From Myxococcus guangdongensis (GTDB lineage: Bacteria; Myxococcota; Myxococcia; Myxococcales; Myxococcaceae): a stretch of 64,000 nt of DNA. Where the stretch lies: assembly GCF_024198255.1 (NCBI RefSeq), contig NZ_JAJVKW010000001.1, positions 992,001 to 1,056,000 on the forward strand. The letters are read 5' to 3'. Made by a program: the position numbers and the translations under genes. This document shows positions 50,461 to 60,680 of the stretch, piece after piece. The first letter of the stretch is position 1. Every line of letters starts with the position of its first letter. A model generated the notes under the pieces. That model saw only the letters and a program-made list of their open reading frames with translations. It ran no database searches and was not told the DNA's origin.

Positions 50461-53400
50461 TCACAGGCGCGTGCTGGCCTCGAGCACGCTGACGCGGTCC
50501 TCGACGAGCTGGTGCCAGGTGAGGCGGTAGGTGCCCGCCTCGAAGTCCAGCGTCGCGCTGTCATACTGAACACCAGATGAGGTGTCTTTCGGCGTGGCCC
50601 CCGCGTGGAACGGGCCGGTGCCCGCCGCGTAGGACAGGCTGAGGATGCCCACGAAGTCCCGGGGCGACGCCGCCACCGCGCCACAGCCCTTGTCGTCACA
50701 CACCATGCGGCCCGCGTTGGCGTTGGCGGGGCGGCTGCTCGCCGCGACGTGCACCCAGTCCGCGCCATCCCAGCGGAACCACGCCTTGCCCGTGTGCAGG
50801 CGCAGTCCCTGGGGAGACGGGCCCACCAGCGCGTAGCCCCCCTGCCCCGGGATGTTGGTGAAGCGGTGGCTCCAGGTCTCGGCGTTGAAGGCCCGCCAGC
50901 CAATCTGGCCGTCGAGTCCCTCCACCATCATCAGCGTGTTGCCGTGGACGACGTACTGCTCGTCGTCGATGTGGGCCGTGCTCCCGTAGATGTTCTGGAA
51001 GATGCCGCCCTGGCTCACCCTCGCGTGGAAGTTGATGTAGCGGCGCGCCGACACCACGAGTTGACTCCCCACCGCGTCGACGTCCAGCCGGTCGATCTGC
51101 CAGTTGTTGATGGTGTCCGCGGGGAAGGTGGTCGCCGCCGTGGACCACGACAGGCCGTCCGCGCTGTAGGAGGTGCGCGCGCTCGCGATGCCCCACGCGA
51201 CGAGGAAGGCGCCACCGCTCTGGTCCACATCCAGGTGGAGCTGGGTGGCCGTCACGCTCTCGAGCAGGACCGCGGTACCGAGCTGCTCGTCCTCGTAGCT
51301 CACCACCCGCACGTCCAGCTTCCCGCCCGTCACGGCCTGCTGAAAAGCGACCACGCTGCGGGCCTCATTGCGAGAGACACGGGGCTTGCGCGCCGGTCTG
51401 GCGACTCGAACCGGCGCGCTCCACGCGCTCCCGTCGTATTCGGCGAGGAAGACGCTCCACTCCCCGGCGTCGAACTGCTCCCAGGCCGCCACACCACGCC
51501 CATCCGGAAGGAAGTCGACGGAGCTCACGCCCACCGTGCCCGTGGGAGCGGGCGCCGTGAGCGGACGGGCCTCAGCCCACTCACCCGTCCCCTGGTACGT
51601 GCGCACGGAGAGCTGCCCTGGCGCCACGAAGACGACGCCCTGTCGCGAGTCCACGGGGATGAAGGAGGCGCGGCCCGCCGCGGAGTCACGCAGCAGGACC
51701 GCGGGCCGCCAGCCCTGGAGCGTGAGCGCGGTGCCCCACACCTGATGATTGGCGGTGGCGCTGCCCGTCTCCGTGAGGACGAGCAGGTCGTCACCCTGCA
51801 CGCGCAGGTCGCGGACGCGGCTCATCCCCGTCACCACGGTGGCCGTCACCGGCGAAGACCAGGAGCCGCCCGTCTGGGTGGTCGCGCGCAGCTGGCTGGT
51901 GCTGACATTGGCGGACCACAGCGCCACGAAGTTGCCGTGGCTCCGTGCGACGCCCCACAACGTGTTGACCGAACTCTCCGAGAGCCGGACCTCGGGCTGC
52001 CACGTACTCCCCACGCGGTCCGCCGCATACGGGAAGCCGTTCGCGTGAATGTAGACGGCGGTGATGACCTGACCGTCCGTGGCGAGCTTCACCGCGTCCG
52101 AGTCCGAGGTGGAGATGAGCTCCGCTGCGCCCCACTGCCGCGTGGCGCGGTCGAAGCGCGAGAACTCGGTGCCCCGGTCGCTCACCCACGCGCGAACGAA
52201 GGTGTCTCCCACGCGGAGGTAGTCGGCGTCCGCGCGGGACGAGATGGAGCTCTGCACCCACTGGACACCGTCGTAGGTGACGGCGACGCGAGGGTTGGCG
52301 CCCGGCGTGGAGGTAATCAGCACCGCGTCACCGTTGTGGAGGAATGTGGGGCTCGCCCCCAGGGTGCCGGTCGCGAAGACCTCCGCCCACTGGTTGCCGG
52401 AGAGGGCGCGGATGCGATTCGACTCGAGCATGAACAGGCGCCCGGCCGCGCTGAACAGGCGCCCGGTGGTGTTGGGCCCGGCGGACGTGAGCGTCGTCCC
52501 GTCGAAGGAGACCACGCGGTGGTTGATGCTCGTCGCGTCCGGCCAGGAGATGGCGAAGCGGTTGTCCCAGACCGCGACCTGCGGCGACACCGCCGCCGAG
52601 GTGCTCACCCCGAGCAGCCGTGACGCACCGTAGCCGCCACCGGAGTCGAGCGCCGCGCGCACCTGGACGCCCTCGCCGGTGTCCTCGTTCCAGACGGCCA
52701 GCGTGCCGAGGGGGCCCGTGGCGAACACGAGGCCGCCGGGCTGACCGCGCGTGGCGCCACTCACCTGCGTGTGCGTGTCCACCGTTCGAATGGCGTACGT
52801 GAAGGGCGCGGCGAGGGACTGCCCCTGGGGCGTGCGGACGTCCTTCACCGTGGCCGTGTAGACAGTGGCCGGCGCGAACGGCGGCACCGGACGGAACACC
52901 GCGGTGCGCGTGGAGGCCTCGTAGTTCACCAGGCCCGTGTGCCCCGCGATGGAGAAGGTCGTCGTGTTGATGGAGGCCGGGTCCAACGGACGGTCGAAGC
53001 TCACGCGCAGCGCACCGTCGCGCGAGACGAAGCGCGCGTCCGCGACGGGCAGAGCGCCTGTCACCTGGGGCGGAGCGGGCTGGAGCTCCGTGACGAACCA
53101 GAAGGGGTTGGAGCCCATCCACGGGTAGCCGTTGCCCGCGAGGTCCTCCACGTCGTCGATGGTCACCCGGTAGCGCGTCTGGTACGCGAGGGGCGACGTC
53201 GGCGTGAAGATGGCCGCCATCCGTCGGTCATCGTAGCGCACGGAGCCCGGCACCTTCCGGACGGGCCTGGCGCCAATCTCGTCCATCTCCTCCAGGTAGA
53301 AGCTCTCCACTGTCACCGTGGCGGGGCGCAGGGGCTCCGCGAAGACGCCCTCGATGGCGTCGATGCGCACGGGGATGCCCGTCGCTCCGTATGCGGGGAA

Positions 53401-54288
53401 GGTCGATGCGAGGCTCGGGGCTCCGTTGTCCGCGACGATGCTCAGGGTGAACGCGTAGCTGAAGCTGCTCGTGAGCGCGTTGCCCGCCAGGTCCTTCGCC
53501 TGGGTGGAGAGGGTCCCGGTGACGACGGCGCCTGGTGCGGGCAGCGGGTTCAGCCGGAAGTAGGCGGTGCGGGAGTTCGGCTCGTACGTGATGACACCGG
53601 TGAGCGGCGCGGCCGGTGAGTTGTCCAGCTTCTGCTCGAAACGGAGCGTCTCCGCGTTGAGTGTCCGCGGGTCCATCTGCTCCTCGAAGGTGAGCGAGTA
53701 CACGGGGTAGCCCACCGCCACGTATCGCTGCTGGTGCGTGGGCCGGGTGGAGGACACCGTCGGAGCCTTCGTGTCCGCATCCGTCCCCACGGTGAAGCGG
53801 AAGACATAGGGCGCGGGCAGGCTGTCGCCTGTCGTGGTGCGCAGCGCGGTCGCGACCGTCACCGTCACCAGCGTGTCGGCCGCGAAGGGCCGCGCGGGGA
53901 CGAAGGCGACAGAGCGCGTGACGGCGTCATGGGTGACGGCGCCGGCCACCGCCACGCCATTCTCAGTCACCGTCAGACTCGCGGGCCCCACGGTGGCGTC
54001 GTCGAGCGCATCGACGAAGGCGACGTGGATGCGCGTGTTGCGGGCCACCTGCTCCGCGTCCTGGAGGGGGAGCGTGTAGTCGATGAAGCCCACGCCATCC
54101 GCCGTGGGCCCGCCTCCGTCCGAGCCATGGGCATCGGGTGAGCCTCCATCAGGCGTCCCCGCATCCGAGCCCGAGTCGATGGCGTCCATCGGCGGATCAT
54201 CGGACTTGGAATCCTTGCAGGCGGTGACTCCCAGCCAGAGGGCCAGGATGAGCAGGACACTGCGCTTCCACGGAGTGGTGGTGTTCAT
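50461..54288 (-). CDS. Large lipoprotein with bacterial Ig-like (Big_5) domains and a repeat-propeller-like region
   Basis: 1275 residues from ATG 54288, followed by a signal with lipobox VTAC. An Asp/Ser/Gly-rich linker is next. Four Ig-like domains of Big_5 type cover about residues 60-475: each begins with a pattern such as VSSTRPTHQQRYVAVGYPVYSLTFEEQMDP or VTGALPVADARFVSRDGALRVSFDRPLDP and has a closing FTV or YTATV strand. The remaining 780 residues are beta-rich repeats with Trp/Gly/Ser motifs (GTLAVWNEDTGEG, FVALWSANVSTS, VAAWEQFDAGEWSVFLAEYDGSAW) like a propeller. Surface-exposed protein; binding role is likely but not shown. It lies between ddl and ftsQ, with its own terminator. Confidence 0.8.
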   Translation of the reverse strand: MNTTTPWKRSVLLILALWLGVTACKDSKSDDPPMDAIDSGSDAGTPDGGSPDAHGSDGGGPTADGVGFIDYTLPLQDAEQVARNTRIHVAFVDALDDATVGPASLTVTENGVAVAGAVTHDAVTRSVAFVPARPFAADTLVTVTVATALRTTTGDSLPAPYVFRFTVGTDADTKAPTVSSTRPTHQQRYVAVGYPVYSLTFEEQMDPRTLNAETLRFEQKLDNSPAAPLTGVITYEPNSRTAYFRLNPLPAPGAVVTGTLSTQAKDLAGNALTSSFSYAFTLSIVADNGAPSLASTFPAYGATGIPVRIDAIEGVFAEPLRPATVTVESFYLEEMDEIGARPVRKVPGSVRYDDRRMAAIFTPTSPLAYQTRYRVTIDDVEDLAGNGYPWMGSNPFWFVTELQPAPPQVTGALPVADARFVSRDGALRVSFDRPLDPASINTTTFSIAGHTGLVNYEASTRTAVFRPVPPFAPATVYTATVKDVRTPQGQSLAAPFTYAIRTVDTHTQVSGATRGQPGGLVFATGPLGTLAVWNEDTGEGVQVRAALDSGGGYGASRLLGVSTSAAVSPQVAVWDNRFAISWPDATSINHRVVSFDGTTLTSAGPNTTGRLFSAAGRLFMLESNRIRALSGNQWAEVFATGTLGASPTFLHNGDAVLITSTPGANPRVAVTYDGVQWVQSSISSRADADYLRVGDTFVRAWVSDRGTEFSRFDRATRQWGAAELISTSDSDAVKLATDGQVITAVYIHANGFPYAADRVGSTWQPEVRLSESSVNTLWGVARSHGNFVALWSANVSTSQLRATTQTGGSWSSPVTATVVTGMSRVRDLRVQGDDLLVLTETGSATANHQVWGTALTLQGWRPAVLLRDSAAGRASFIPVDSRQGVVFVAPGQLSVRTYQGTGEWAEARPLTAPAPTGTVGVSSVDFLPDGRGVAAWEQFDAGEWSVFLAEYDGSAWSAPVRVARPARKPRVSRNEARSVVAFQQAVTGGKLDVRVVSYEDEQLGTAVLLESVTATQLHLDVDQSGGAFLVAWGIASARTSYSADGLSWSTAATTFPADTINNWQIDRLDVDAVGSQLVVSARRYINFHARVSQGGIFQNIYGSTAHIDDEQYVVHGNTLMMVEGLDGQIGWRAFNAETWSHRFTNIPGQGGYALVGPSPQGLRLHTGKAWFRWDGADWVHVAASSRPANANAGRMVCDDKGCGAVAASPRDFVGILSLSYAAGTGPFHAGATPKDTSSGVQYDSATLDFEAGTYRLTWHQLVEDRVSVLEASTRL

Positions 54289-55057
54289 GAAATGTGGGGG
54301 GTGCGGTGGAAAAACCGACAGGCCACTTCCGCGGCCACGCCCCAACCCCTGCTCAGGAACGGATGGCGCCAGAAAAGTCGCACAGTCCGTTGCATCTGCC
54401 ACCGCATCACGGCTGTTCGGAAGATGAGAACCCGAGGAACAAGGGCGTGACGCCAGGCGCCCACATGTGGCGGCGGAGCGCATTCGAGTTCACGTGAGGG
54501 TGGTCCGAGGCAGACAACTCACTCCGCAGCGAGCGTCCCGTCTGAAGCACCTGGAGTCACCACCCGCGCGGATGGTGGCACGCGCGCCCCCCGTCGGGCC
54601 GCCCCCTTGCGTCAGAGCCCTGCGTCAGCAGGATGCGAGCTGCGCCACCAGCAGGTCGTCACTCCCGAGGAAAAGAGGCCACGCGCAGACCACCTTGCGT
54701 CAGCGCCCCACAGCAACGAGCGCGGGCAGGGTCACCGTCATGTCGCTCCCCGCGCGGCAGAAGGGCCACGCGCAGACCACCTTGCGTCAGCGCCCCGAAT
54801 CTCGGTGAGGCGCGAGTTGCGCCACCGTCACGTGGCCACTCGCATGGCAGAGGAGCCACGAGCGGGCTGTCTGAAGGGAGCCACCTTGCATCAGCGCCCC
54901 ATCAACGAGCGTGTCGCCACTCGCGCGGAAGAGGAGCCATTCTCGGCCCTCCAGAAGGGCGGCCAACTTGCGTCAGCGTCCTACCTCAGCGAGCGCGGGA
55001 AACGCCGTCACCCCACGCCGCCCCTCCCCGGCATCACACCGAGGACAGGCCGCGTGC
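54289..55057. other. Intergenic region between ddl and the Ig-like lipoprotein gene
   Basis: About 770 bases without a supported gene. It holds the lipoprotein upstream sequence (54289-54600) and the degenerate tandem array at 54606-55020. Several short open frames read through the array but have repeat-driven, low-complexity products. Confidence 0.6.
54606..55020. repeat. Degenerate tandem repeats of about 83-103 bp next to ddl
   Basis: Units start with CTTGCGTCAGCGCCCC-like sequence at 54606, 54694, 54781, 54884 and 54967 (lengths 88, 87, 103, 83, then a partial). Shared parts are GAGCG, GTCACCGTCA or GCCACTCGC, and GGCCACGCGCAGACCAC before the next unit. Units 1 and 2 end identically. Confidence 0.8.
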
Positions 55058-56017
55058 TCAGGCCTTGAGACAGGCACCCACGAGCAACCGCTCGCACAGC
55101 GCTGGGAAGTCGATGCCGCGACCCGCGGCAATCTTGGGCAACAGGCTGGTGGCCGTCATGCCCGGCAGCGTGTTCGTCTCCAACAGGAACACGTCACCGC
55201 CCTCGGTGACGATGACATCCGAGCGTGAGCCGCCAGCGCAGCCCAGGGCCCGGTGCGCGCCCAGGCACACCTCGTTCACCCGCGCGTACTGCGCCTCGGG
55301 GAGCGGCGCGGGAAAGAGGTACTGAGTACCCGTGCCCGCCTTGTACTTCGCGTCGTAATCGTAGAACTCACGCGCGGCGCGGACCTCGATGACCCCCAGC
55401 GCCTCGTCGTCCAGCACGCCGCCCTGCACCTCGCGGCCCTTCACGAACTGCTCGACCATCAGGGTGCCCGCGTACTTCACGGCGTCCTTCACCGCGGCCT
55501 CGTAGGCGTCGCGCGTCTTGCAGATGTGCACGCCCACGCTGCTGCCCTCGCGGCTGGGCTTCACCACCACCGGGAAGGGGAACGGCAGCGAGTCCGCCGC
55601 CGCCAGCGCGGACGCCTCGTCCTGGAACGCGCGGTACGCGGGCGTCGGGATGCCGTGGGCCAGGAAGATCTGCTTCGCGTAGACCTTGTCCATCGCCATC
55701 GCGGACGCGAGCACGCCGCTGCCCGTGTACGGGATGAACATGGACTCGAGCAGGCCCTGGAGACTGCCGTCCTCACCGTAGCGCCCGTGCACCGCCAGCC
55801 ACGCCACATCCACCTTCTCGGCGACGAGCCGCGCGGGCAGGTCCTTGCCCACGTCGATGTCCACCACGTCGTAACCCAGCGAGCGCAGCGCGCCCGACAC
55901 GGCGGCGCCCGTGCGCAGGGACACCTCGCGCTCGGACGACAGGCCGCCGAACAACACGCCCACGCGCTTGTGCTTGAGCTCGTCCTTCGTGAAGGCGCCG
56001 CGATTCACTGTCGTCAT
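55058..56017 (-). CDS. ddl: D-alanine--D-alanine ligase
   Basis: 319 residues with the ATP-grasp fold. Seen: VGVLFGGLSSEREVSLRTG, AWLAVHGRYGEDGSLQGLLE, YTGSGVLASAMAMDK, FPVVVKPSREGSSVGV and the end EGGDVFLLETNTLPGMT with the conserved N-x-x-PGMT. The conserved serine and lysine for binding D-Ala are present. It joins two D-Ala residues for the peptidoglycan stem peptide. ATG overlaps the murB stop by 4 bases. Confidence 0.95.
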   Translation of the reverse strand: MTTVNRGAFTKDELKHKRVGVLFGGLSSEREVSLRTGAAVSGALRSLGYDVVDIDVGKDLPARLVAEKVDVAWLAVHGRYGEDGSLQGLLESMFIPYTGSGVLASAMAMDKVYAKQIFLAHGIPTPAYRAFQDEASALAAADSLPFPFPVVVKPSREGSSVGVHICKTRDAYEAAVKDAVKYAGTLMVEQFVKGREVQGGVLDDEALGVIEVRAAREFYDYDAKYKAGTGTQYLFPAPLPEAQYARVNEVCLGAHRALGCAGGSRSDVIVTEGGDVFLLETNTLPGMTATSLLPKIAAGRGIDFPALCERLLVGACLKA

Positions 56018-56949
56018 GGCAGGAAGACTCCCACGCGTTTGACTTCGGGTTTCATGTCGACGCCAGTGGCCTCCCTCACGCGCGTCTGCATCAGCGTGAT
56101 GAGCCCCAGCACGTCCCGAGCGGTGGCCCCGCCCAGGTTGACAATCCAGTTGGCGTGCAGCGTGGAGATCTGCGCCCGCCCGAGCGTGTGCCCCTTCAGG
56201 CCCACCAACTCGATGAGCCGCCCGGCATGGTCACCCGGCGGATTGGTGAACACGCTGCCGAAGTTCGGCTGGCTCAAGGGCTGCGTGCGCTTGCGGTAGC
56301 CCAGGTCCGCGTCCATCGCGACCTTGGACGCCGCGACATCACCACGCGGCAGCCGGAAGCGAACCCGCGTCACCACCCCGCCAACAGGCAGCTCCGAGTG
56401 CCGGTACGCATGCGGCACCTGCGCCTTCGTCAGCCACCCCACCCCATCCGGCGTCGCCACCTCCACCGCCTCGATGACCCGGAAGGCCTCGCCGTTCTTC
56501 GTGCCCGCGTTCATCGCCACCGCGCCGCCCAGCGTCCCGGGGATGCCCGCGAGGAACTCCGCGCCCACCAACCCCTGCGAGCGCATCACGTTCACCAGCT
56601 TCACGATGGCCGCGCCCGCGCCCAACGTGATGAGCCCACCCTCCGGCCCCACGTCGATGAGCTCCGGGAACAAATCCCCCGGCAGCTTCACGGTGACGCC
56701 CGGCACGCCGCCATCCCCCACCAGCGTGTTCGCGCCGCCGCCAAGGATGCTCAAGGGCGCACCCTCGTCGCGCGCCAGCTTCAGCACCTCCACCAACGCG
56801 TCGCCAGACCGGGGCCGCACCAGCGCCTCCGCCGCGCCGCCCACCCGGACACTGATGAGCGGAGCCAGCGGCTCTCCTGCCTTCACGTCGCAGTCCGGCA
56901 CACGCTCCACGCGGAGGGCCAGCACCGTCTTCACACCTGCTTCCACCAT
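56014..56949 (-). CDS. murB: UDP-N-acetylenolpyruvoylglucosamine reductase
   Basis: 311 residues. FAD-binding motif LSILGGGANTLVGDGGVPGVTVKL, GVVGAEFLAGIPGTLGGAVAMNAG-like sequence, the reductase Ser/Glu region and QPNFGSVFTNPPGDHAGRLIE with the catalytic Ser/His environment typical of type I MurB. The enzyme reduces the enolpyruvyl product with NADPH to UDP-MurNAc. It lies 6 bases after murC and overlaps ddl. Confidence 0.94.
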   Translation of the reverse strand: MVEAGVKTVLALRVERVPDCDVKAGEPLAPLISVRVGGAAEALVRPRSGDALVEVLKLARDEGAPLSILGGGANTLVGDGGVPGVTVKLPGDLFPELIDVGPEGGLITLGAGAAIVKLVNVMRSQGLVGAEFLAGIPGTLGGAVAMNAGTKNGEAFRVIEAVEVATPDGVGWLTKAQVPHAYRHSELPVGGVVTRVRFRLPRGDVAASKVAMDADLGYRKRTQPLSQPNFGSVFTNPPGDHAGRLIELVGLKGHTLGRAQISTLHANWIVNLGGATARDVLGLITLMQTRVREATGVDMKPEVKRVGVFLP

Positions 56950-56955
56950 GATGCG

Positions 56956-58374
56956 CTAGCCCTTCGTCGGAGCCGCGTGGCCCAGCAGGCCGAGCAGGTC
57001 CGGGCCCACGTGGGTGATGTCACCCGCGCCCAGCGTCAGCACCAAATCACCCTCGCGCAGCCGGGGCAGCAGCTCCGCCGGCAGGTCCGTGCGCTTGGGG
57101 ACGAACGTCACGTCGCGGTGGCCGTGCGCGCGAATCGCGTCCGCCAGCGCGTCACCCGTGGCGCCAGGAATCGGCTCCTCGCCCGCCGCGTAGACGTTGG
57201 TCACGAAGAGCAGGTCCGCGTCGTTGAACGCGGTGGTGAAGTCCTTGAACAGGTCATGCGTGCGCGTGTAGCGGTGGGGCTGGAAGGCCACCACCAGCCG
57301 CCGACCGAAGGCGCGCCGGGCGCCCGCGAGCGTGGCCAGCACCTCCGTGGGGTGGTGCCCGTAGTCGTCCACCACGGTGATGCCCTTCGCCTCGCCCTTC
57401 ACCGTGAAGCGCCGCTGCACGCCGCCGAACTCGGCCAGGGCCGTGCGCACCGTCTCCAGCGGGATGTCCATCTCCTCCGCCACGGCGATGACCGCCAGCG
57501 CGTTGAAGGCGTTGTGCGCGCCCACCATGCGCACCCGGAACTCGCCCAGCGCCTCGTCCCGGCGGAACGCCTGGAACGTGGTGGTGAAGCCATCCAGCGT
57601 GATGCTCTCCAGGCGGTAGTCCGCCATGTGCGAGCTGCCGTAGGTGACGAAGCGCTTCTCGATGCGCGGCAAGAGCGCCTGGACGTTGGGGTTGTCCAGG
57701 CACAGCACGTTGAGCCCGTAGAACGGCACCCGGTTGCAGAACTCGACGAAGGCCGTCTGGAGCACCTCCAGCGAGCCGTAGTGGTCCATGTGCTCCGGGT
57801 CGATGTTGGTGACGATGGAGATGGACGGGTGCAGCTTGAGGAAGCTGCCGTCGGACTCGTCCGCCTCCACCACCATCAGCTCGCTCTTGCCCAGCTTGGC
57901 GTTGGAGTCGAGCACGTTCACCTTGCCGCCCACCACCGCCGTCGGGTCCAGGCCCGCGGCGCTCAGCACCGTGGCCACCATGGACGTCGTCGTCGTCTTG
58001 CCGTGGCTGCCGGCGACCGCCACCGCGTACTTCAGCCGCATCAACTCCGCGAGCATCTCCGCGCGGGGGATGACGGGAATCTTCCGCTGACGCGCGGTGA
58101 CCACCTCGGGGTTGTCCTTGCGCACCGCCGAGGAGATGACCACCACGTCCGCCTGGACCAGGTTCGCCGCCTTGTGGCCCTCGAAGATGGAGGCGCCCAT
58201 GCGCGTCAGGCGCCGGGTGATGTCGCTCTCCTTCAAGTCACTGCCGGACACCCGGTAGCCCAGGTTGAGCAGCACCTCGGCGATGCCGCTCATGCCGATG
58301 CCGCCGATGCCCACGAAGTGCACCTGCGCGGCGTGCCGCGTCTTGAAGAGACTGGGGGGCTTGTTCTTCGTCAC
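56956..58374 (-). CDS. murC: UDP-N-acetylmuramate--L-alanine ligase
   Basis: About 472 residues from GTG 58374, which overlaps the murG stop (GTGA). Motifs: [19 protein letters not shown] (N-terminal UDP-binding), [20 protein letters not shown] (ATP P-loop), [12 protein letters not shown] and [16 protein letters not shown]. Adds L-Ala as first residue of the stem peptide. Confidence 0.96.
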   Translation of the reverse strand: MTKNKPPSLFKTRHAAQVHFVGIGGIGMSGIAEVLLNLGYRVSGSDLKESDITRRLTRMGASIFEGHKAANLVQADVVVISSAVRKDNPEVVTARQRKIPVIPRAEMLAELMRLKYAVAVAGSHGKTTTTSMVATVLSAAGLDPTAVVGGKVNVLDSNAKLGKSELMVVEADESDGSFLKLHPSISIVTNIDPEHMDHYGSLEVLQTAFVEFCNRVPFYGLNVLCLDNPNVQALLPRIEKRFVTYGSSHMADYRLESITLDGFTTTFQAFRRDEALGEFRVRMVGAHNAFNALAVIAVAEEMDIPLETVRTALAEFGGVQRRFTVKGEAKGITVVDDYGHHPTEVLATLAGARRAFGRRLVVAFQPHRYTRTHDLFKDFTTAFNDADLLFVTNVYAAGEEPIPGATGDALADAIRAHGHRDVTFVPKRTDLPAELLPRLREGDLVLTLGAGDITHVGPDLLGLLGHAAPTKG

Positions 58375-59516
58375 GACTCGCTCCTGGGCGCCTTCTTCGC
58401 TTCGGGTGTGGCGCGCTCGCGGCCACTGGGGCCCCAGGTCTGCACCATCAAATCCACGCACACGTCGGCCAGCTCCTTGGCCGCCTCCGGACGGCCGAGC
58501 AGCGCCGCCTTCTTCTCCATCCCCTTGAGCCGCTCGGGGTGCTCCTTGAGCGTGCGCAGGGTCTCCGCCAGCTTCGCGCCCGTCAGCTCCGACTCCTGGA
58601 ACATCAGCGCCGCGCCCGCGTCCACCAGCGCCCGCGCGTTCACCGTCTGGTGGTCATCCGTCGCGTGCGGGAAGGGCACCAGGATGCTGGCCTTCTTGCA
58701 CACCGTCAGCTCCGCCAGCGTGGTGGCGCCCGCGCGGCAGACGACCAGGTCCGCCTTCGCGTACGCGCTCGACATGTCGTCGATGAACTCCACCACGTCC
58801 GCGTCGAAGCCCCGGTCCTGGTAGCCCTTGCGCACCGTCTCCAGGTCGTTCTTGCCCGTCTGGTGCACGAAGCGCAGCTCGCCCTTCAAGTCCCCCAGCG
58901 AGTCGAGTGCTTCCAACATCCGCTGGTTCAAGCCCCGCGCGCCCAGGCTGCCGCCGAAGACGAGCACCGAGAAGTGCTCGTGCGCCACGTGGCTGCGCAG
59001 GTAGTTGTCCATCAGCTTGCGGCGGATGGGGTTGCCGATGAGCTGCACCTTCTTCTCGGGGAAGAACTGGCGCGCCTCGTCGAAGGCGATGAAGACCACC
59101 CGCACCACCTTGCCCAGCACCTTGTTGGTGAGGCCCGGCAGCGCGTTCTGCTCCTGAATCGCGGTGGGGATGCCCATCAGCCACGCGGCCAGCACCACCG
59201 GCCCGCTCGCATAGCCGCCCACGCCCACCACCACGTCCGGCTTCTGCCGGGAGAGGATGCGGAAGGACTCGATGAAGGCCAGGGGCAGCGCGACGAGCGC
59301 CTTGAGCAGGGAGAAGAAGCCCTTGCCCTTGAGGCCCTGCACCTTCACCAGCTCCAGCGGATAGCCCTCGCGCGGCACCACCCGCGCCTCCAGGCCCCGC
59401 TCGGTGCCCACGAAGACGACCTCGTTGGCGTGGTGACGCGTCACCACCTCCTCCGCCAGGGCGATGCCTGGGAAGAGATGCCCCCCCGTGCCGCCTCCCG
59501 CGATGAGCACCTTCAC
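58371..59516 (-). CDS. murG: UDP-GlcNAc:undecaprenyl-PP-MurNAc-pentapeptide transferase
   Basis: 381 residues from GTG 59516, overlapping the ftsW stop (GTGA). Gly-rich loop [18 protein letters not shown], the membrane-facing hydrophobic patch, [18 protein letters not shown] and the acceptor/donor loops ([19 protein letters not shown]). It forms lipid II at the inner side of the membrane. Between ftsW and murC as in many dcw clusters. Confidence 0.96.
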   Translation of the reverse strand: MKVLIAGGGTGGHLFPGIALAEEVVTRHHANEVVFVGTERGLEARVVPREGYPLELVKVQGLKGKGFFSLLKALVALPLAFIESFRILSRQKPDVVVGVGGYASGPVVLAAWLMGIPTAIQEQNALPGLTNKVLGKVVRVVFIAFDEARQFFPEKKVQLIGNPIRRKLMDNYLRSHVAHEHFSVLVFGGSLGARGLNQRMLEALDSLGDLKGELRFVHQTGKNDLETVRKGYQDRGFDADVVEFIDDMSSAYAKADLVVCRAGATTLAELTVCKKASILVPFPHATDDHQTVNARALVDAGAALMFQESELTGAKLAETLRTLKEHPERLKGMEKKAALLGRPEAAKELADVCVDLMVQTWGPSGRERATPEAKKAPRSES

Positions 59517-60676
59517 GCCGCCACCTCCCTCAGCTCCGAACCTGTCCGAGCACCCCTCGGCGCCCCCTGCGCGCTGGCGCTCAGCGACAGCAACACGCCC
59601 GCGGCGCCCATCAGCACCACCAGCGACGAGCCACCGTACGAGACGAACGGCAGCGTCAGGCCCTTCGTCGGCAGCAGCCCCATGGCCACGCACATGTTCA
59701 CCGTGGCCTGGAACGCGATGATGGAGGAGATGCCCAGGCCCAGGTACGTGCCGAACGACTCGCCCGCCGCCAGGCTCGCGCGCACGCCGCGCCAGAGGAC
59801 CAGGGCGTAGAGCACCACCAGCACGCCCACGCCGATGAGGCCCGTCTCCTCGCCGAGGATGGCGAAGATGAAGTCGGTGTGCGCCTCTGGCAGGAAGAAG
59901 AGCTTCTGCCGGCCGTCGCCCAGGCCCAGGCCGGACACGCCGCCGGACCCGATGGACATCAGCGACTCGGCCACCTGGTAGCCCACGTCATGCCGGTGGG
60001 CCCACGGGTCCAGGAAGGCCAGGATGCGCTTCATGCGGTACGGACTGGACGCAATCGCCACGTACGCCAAGGGCAGCGCGAGCAGGATGGAGCCGACCAG
60101 GTAGCTCAGCTTGGCGCCGGCGGCGAACAGCAGCACGAACAGCATGAAGACCAGGAGCACGCTGCTGCCGAAGTCGGGCTGCAGCATGCAAAGCATCACC
60201 AGGATGCCGCACAACGCCAGGTGCGGGAGGAAGCCCACGGAGAACGTCGCCACCTTCTCGCGCTTCTTCGCCAGCGAGTAGGACAGATAGACGACCCACG
60301 CGAACTTGGCGACCTCCGCGGGCTGCAGGCTGAAGCCCGGCAGGCGGATCCACCGGCGCGCGCCGCCCGCCGTCGAGCCGATGCCGGGGATGGCCACCAG
60401 CACCAGCAGGACGATGGCCGCCAGCAGCAGCGGATACGCCCAGCGCGCCAGCTTGCGCCACCCCACCTTCATCGCCACGGCCATGGCGACCAGGCCCATG
60501 CCCGCCGCCGTCACCTGCCGCTTGAAGAAGTAGAGGCTGTCGCCGAGCTTGTCCTGCGCCAGCACCGCGCTCGCCGAGTACACCATCACCAGCCCCATCG
60601 TCACCAGGGCCAGCACCGCGCACAGGAGGATGGGGTCGAACCGCACGGGAGCGTTCGACGGGGGAGAGGTCTTCAT
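59513..60676 (-). CDS. ftsW: Septal peptidoglycan polymerase FtsW (SEDS family)
   Basis: 387 residues with ten membrane helices. RWIRLPGFSLQPAEVAKFAWVVYLS contains the conserved SEDS loop; LQPDFGSSVLLVFMLFVLLF and LPFVSYGGSSLVVLMGAAGVLL are further hallmarks, and the essential Asp is in LQPDFG. FtsW polymerises glycan chains at the septum. Starts 4 bases after the murD stop. Confidence 0.95.
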   Translation of the reverse strand: MKTSPPSNAPVRFDPILLCAVLALVTMGLVMVYSASAVLAQDKLGDSLYFFKRQVTAAGMGLVAMAVAMKVGWRKLARWAYPLLLAAIVLLVLVAIPGIGSTAGGARRWIRLPGFSLQPAEVAKFAWVVYLSYSLAKKREKVATFSVGFLPHLALCGILVMLCMLQPDFGSSVLLVFMLFVLLFAAGAKLSYLVGSILLALPLAYVAIASSPYRMKRILAFLDPWAHRHDVGYQVAESLMSIGSGGVSGLGLGDGRQKLFFLPEAHTDFIFAILGEETGLIGVGVLVVLYALVLWRGVRASLAAGESFGTYLGLGISSIIAFQATVNMCVAMGLLPTKGLTLPFVSYGGSSLVVLMGAAGVLLSLSASAQGAPRGARTGSELREVAA

Positions 60677-60680
60677 GCCG

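Noticed and set aside
50605-52623. A 672-codon plus-strand frame in the Ig-like lipoprotein gene
   Set aside because: Arg-rich shadow with no domain; the minus strand encodes the lipoprotein.
54606-55020. Possible CRISPR array
   Set aside because: Units are 83-103 bp, degenerate over their whole length, and show no short constant repeat with unique spacers; no cas genes are seen.
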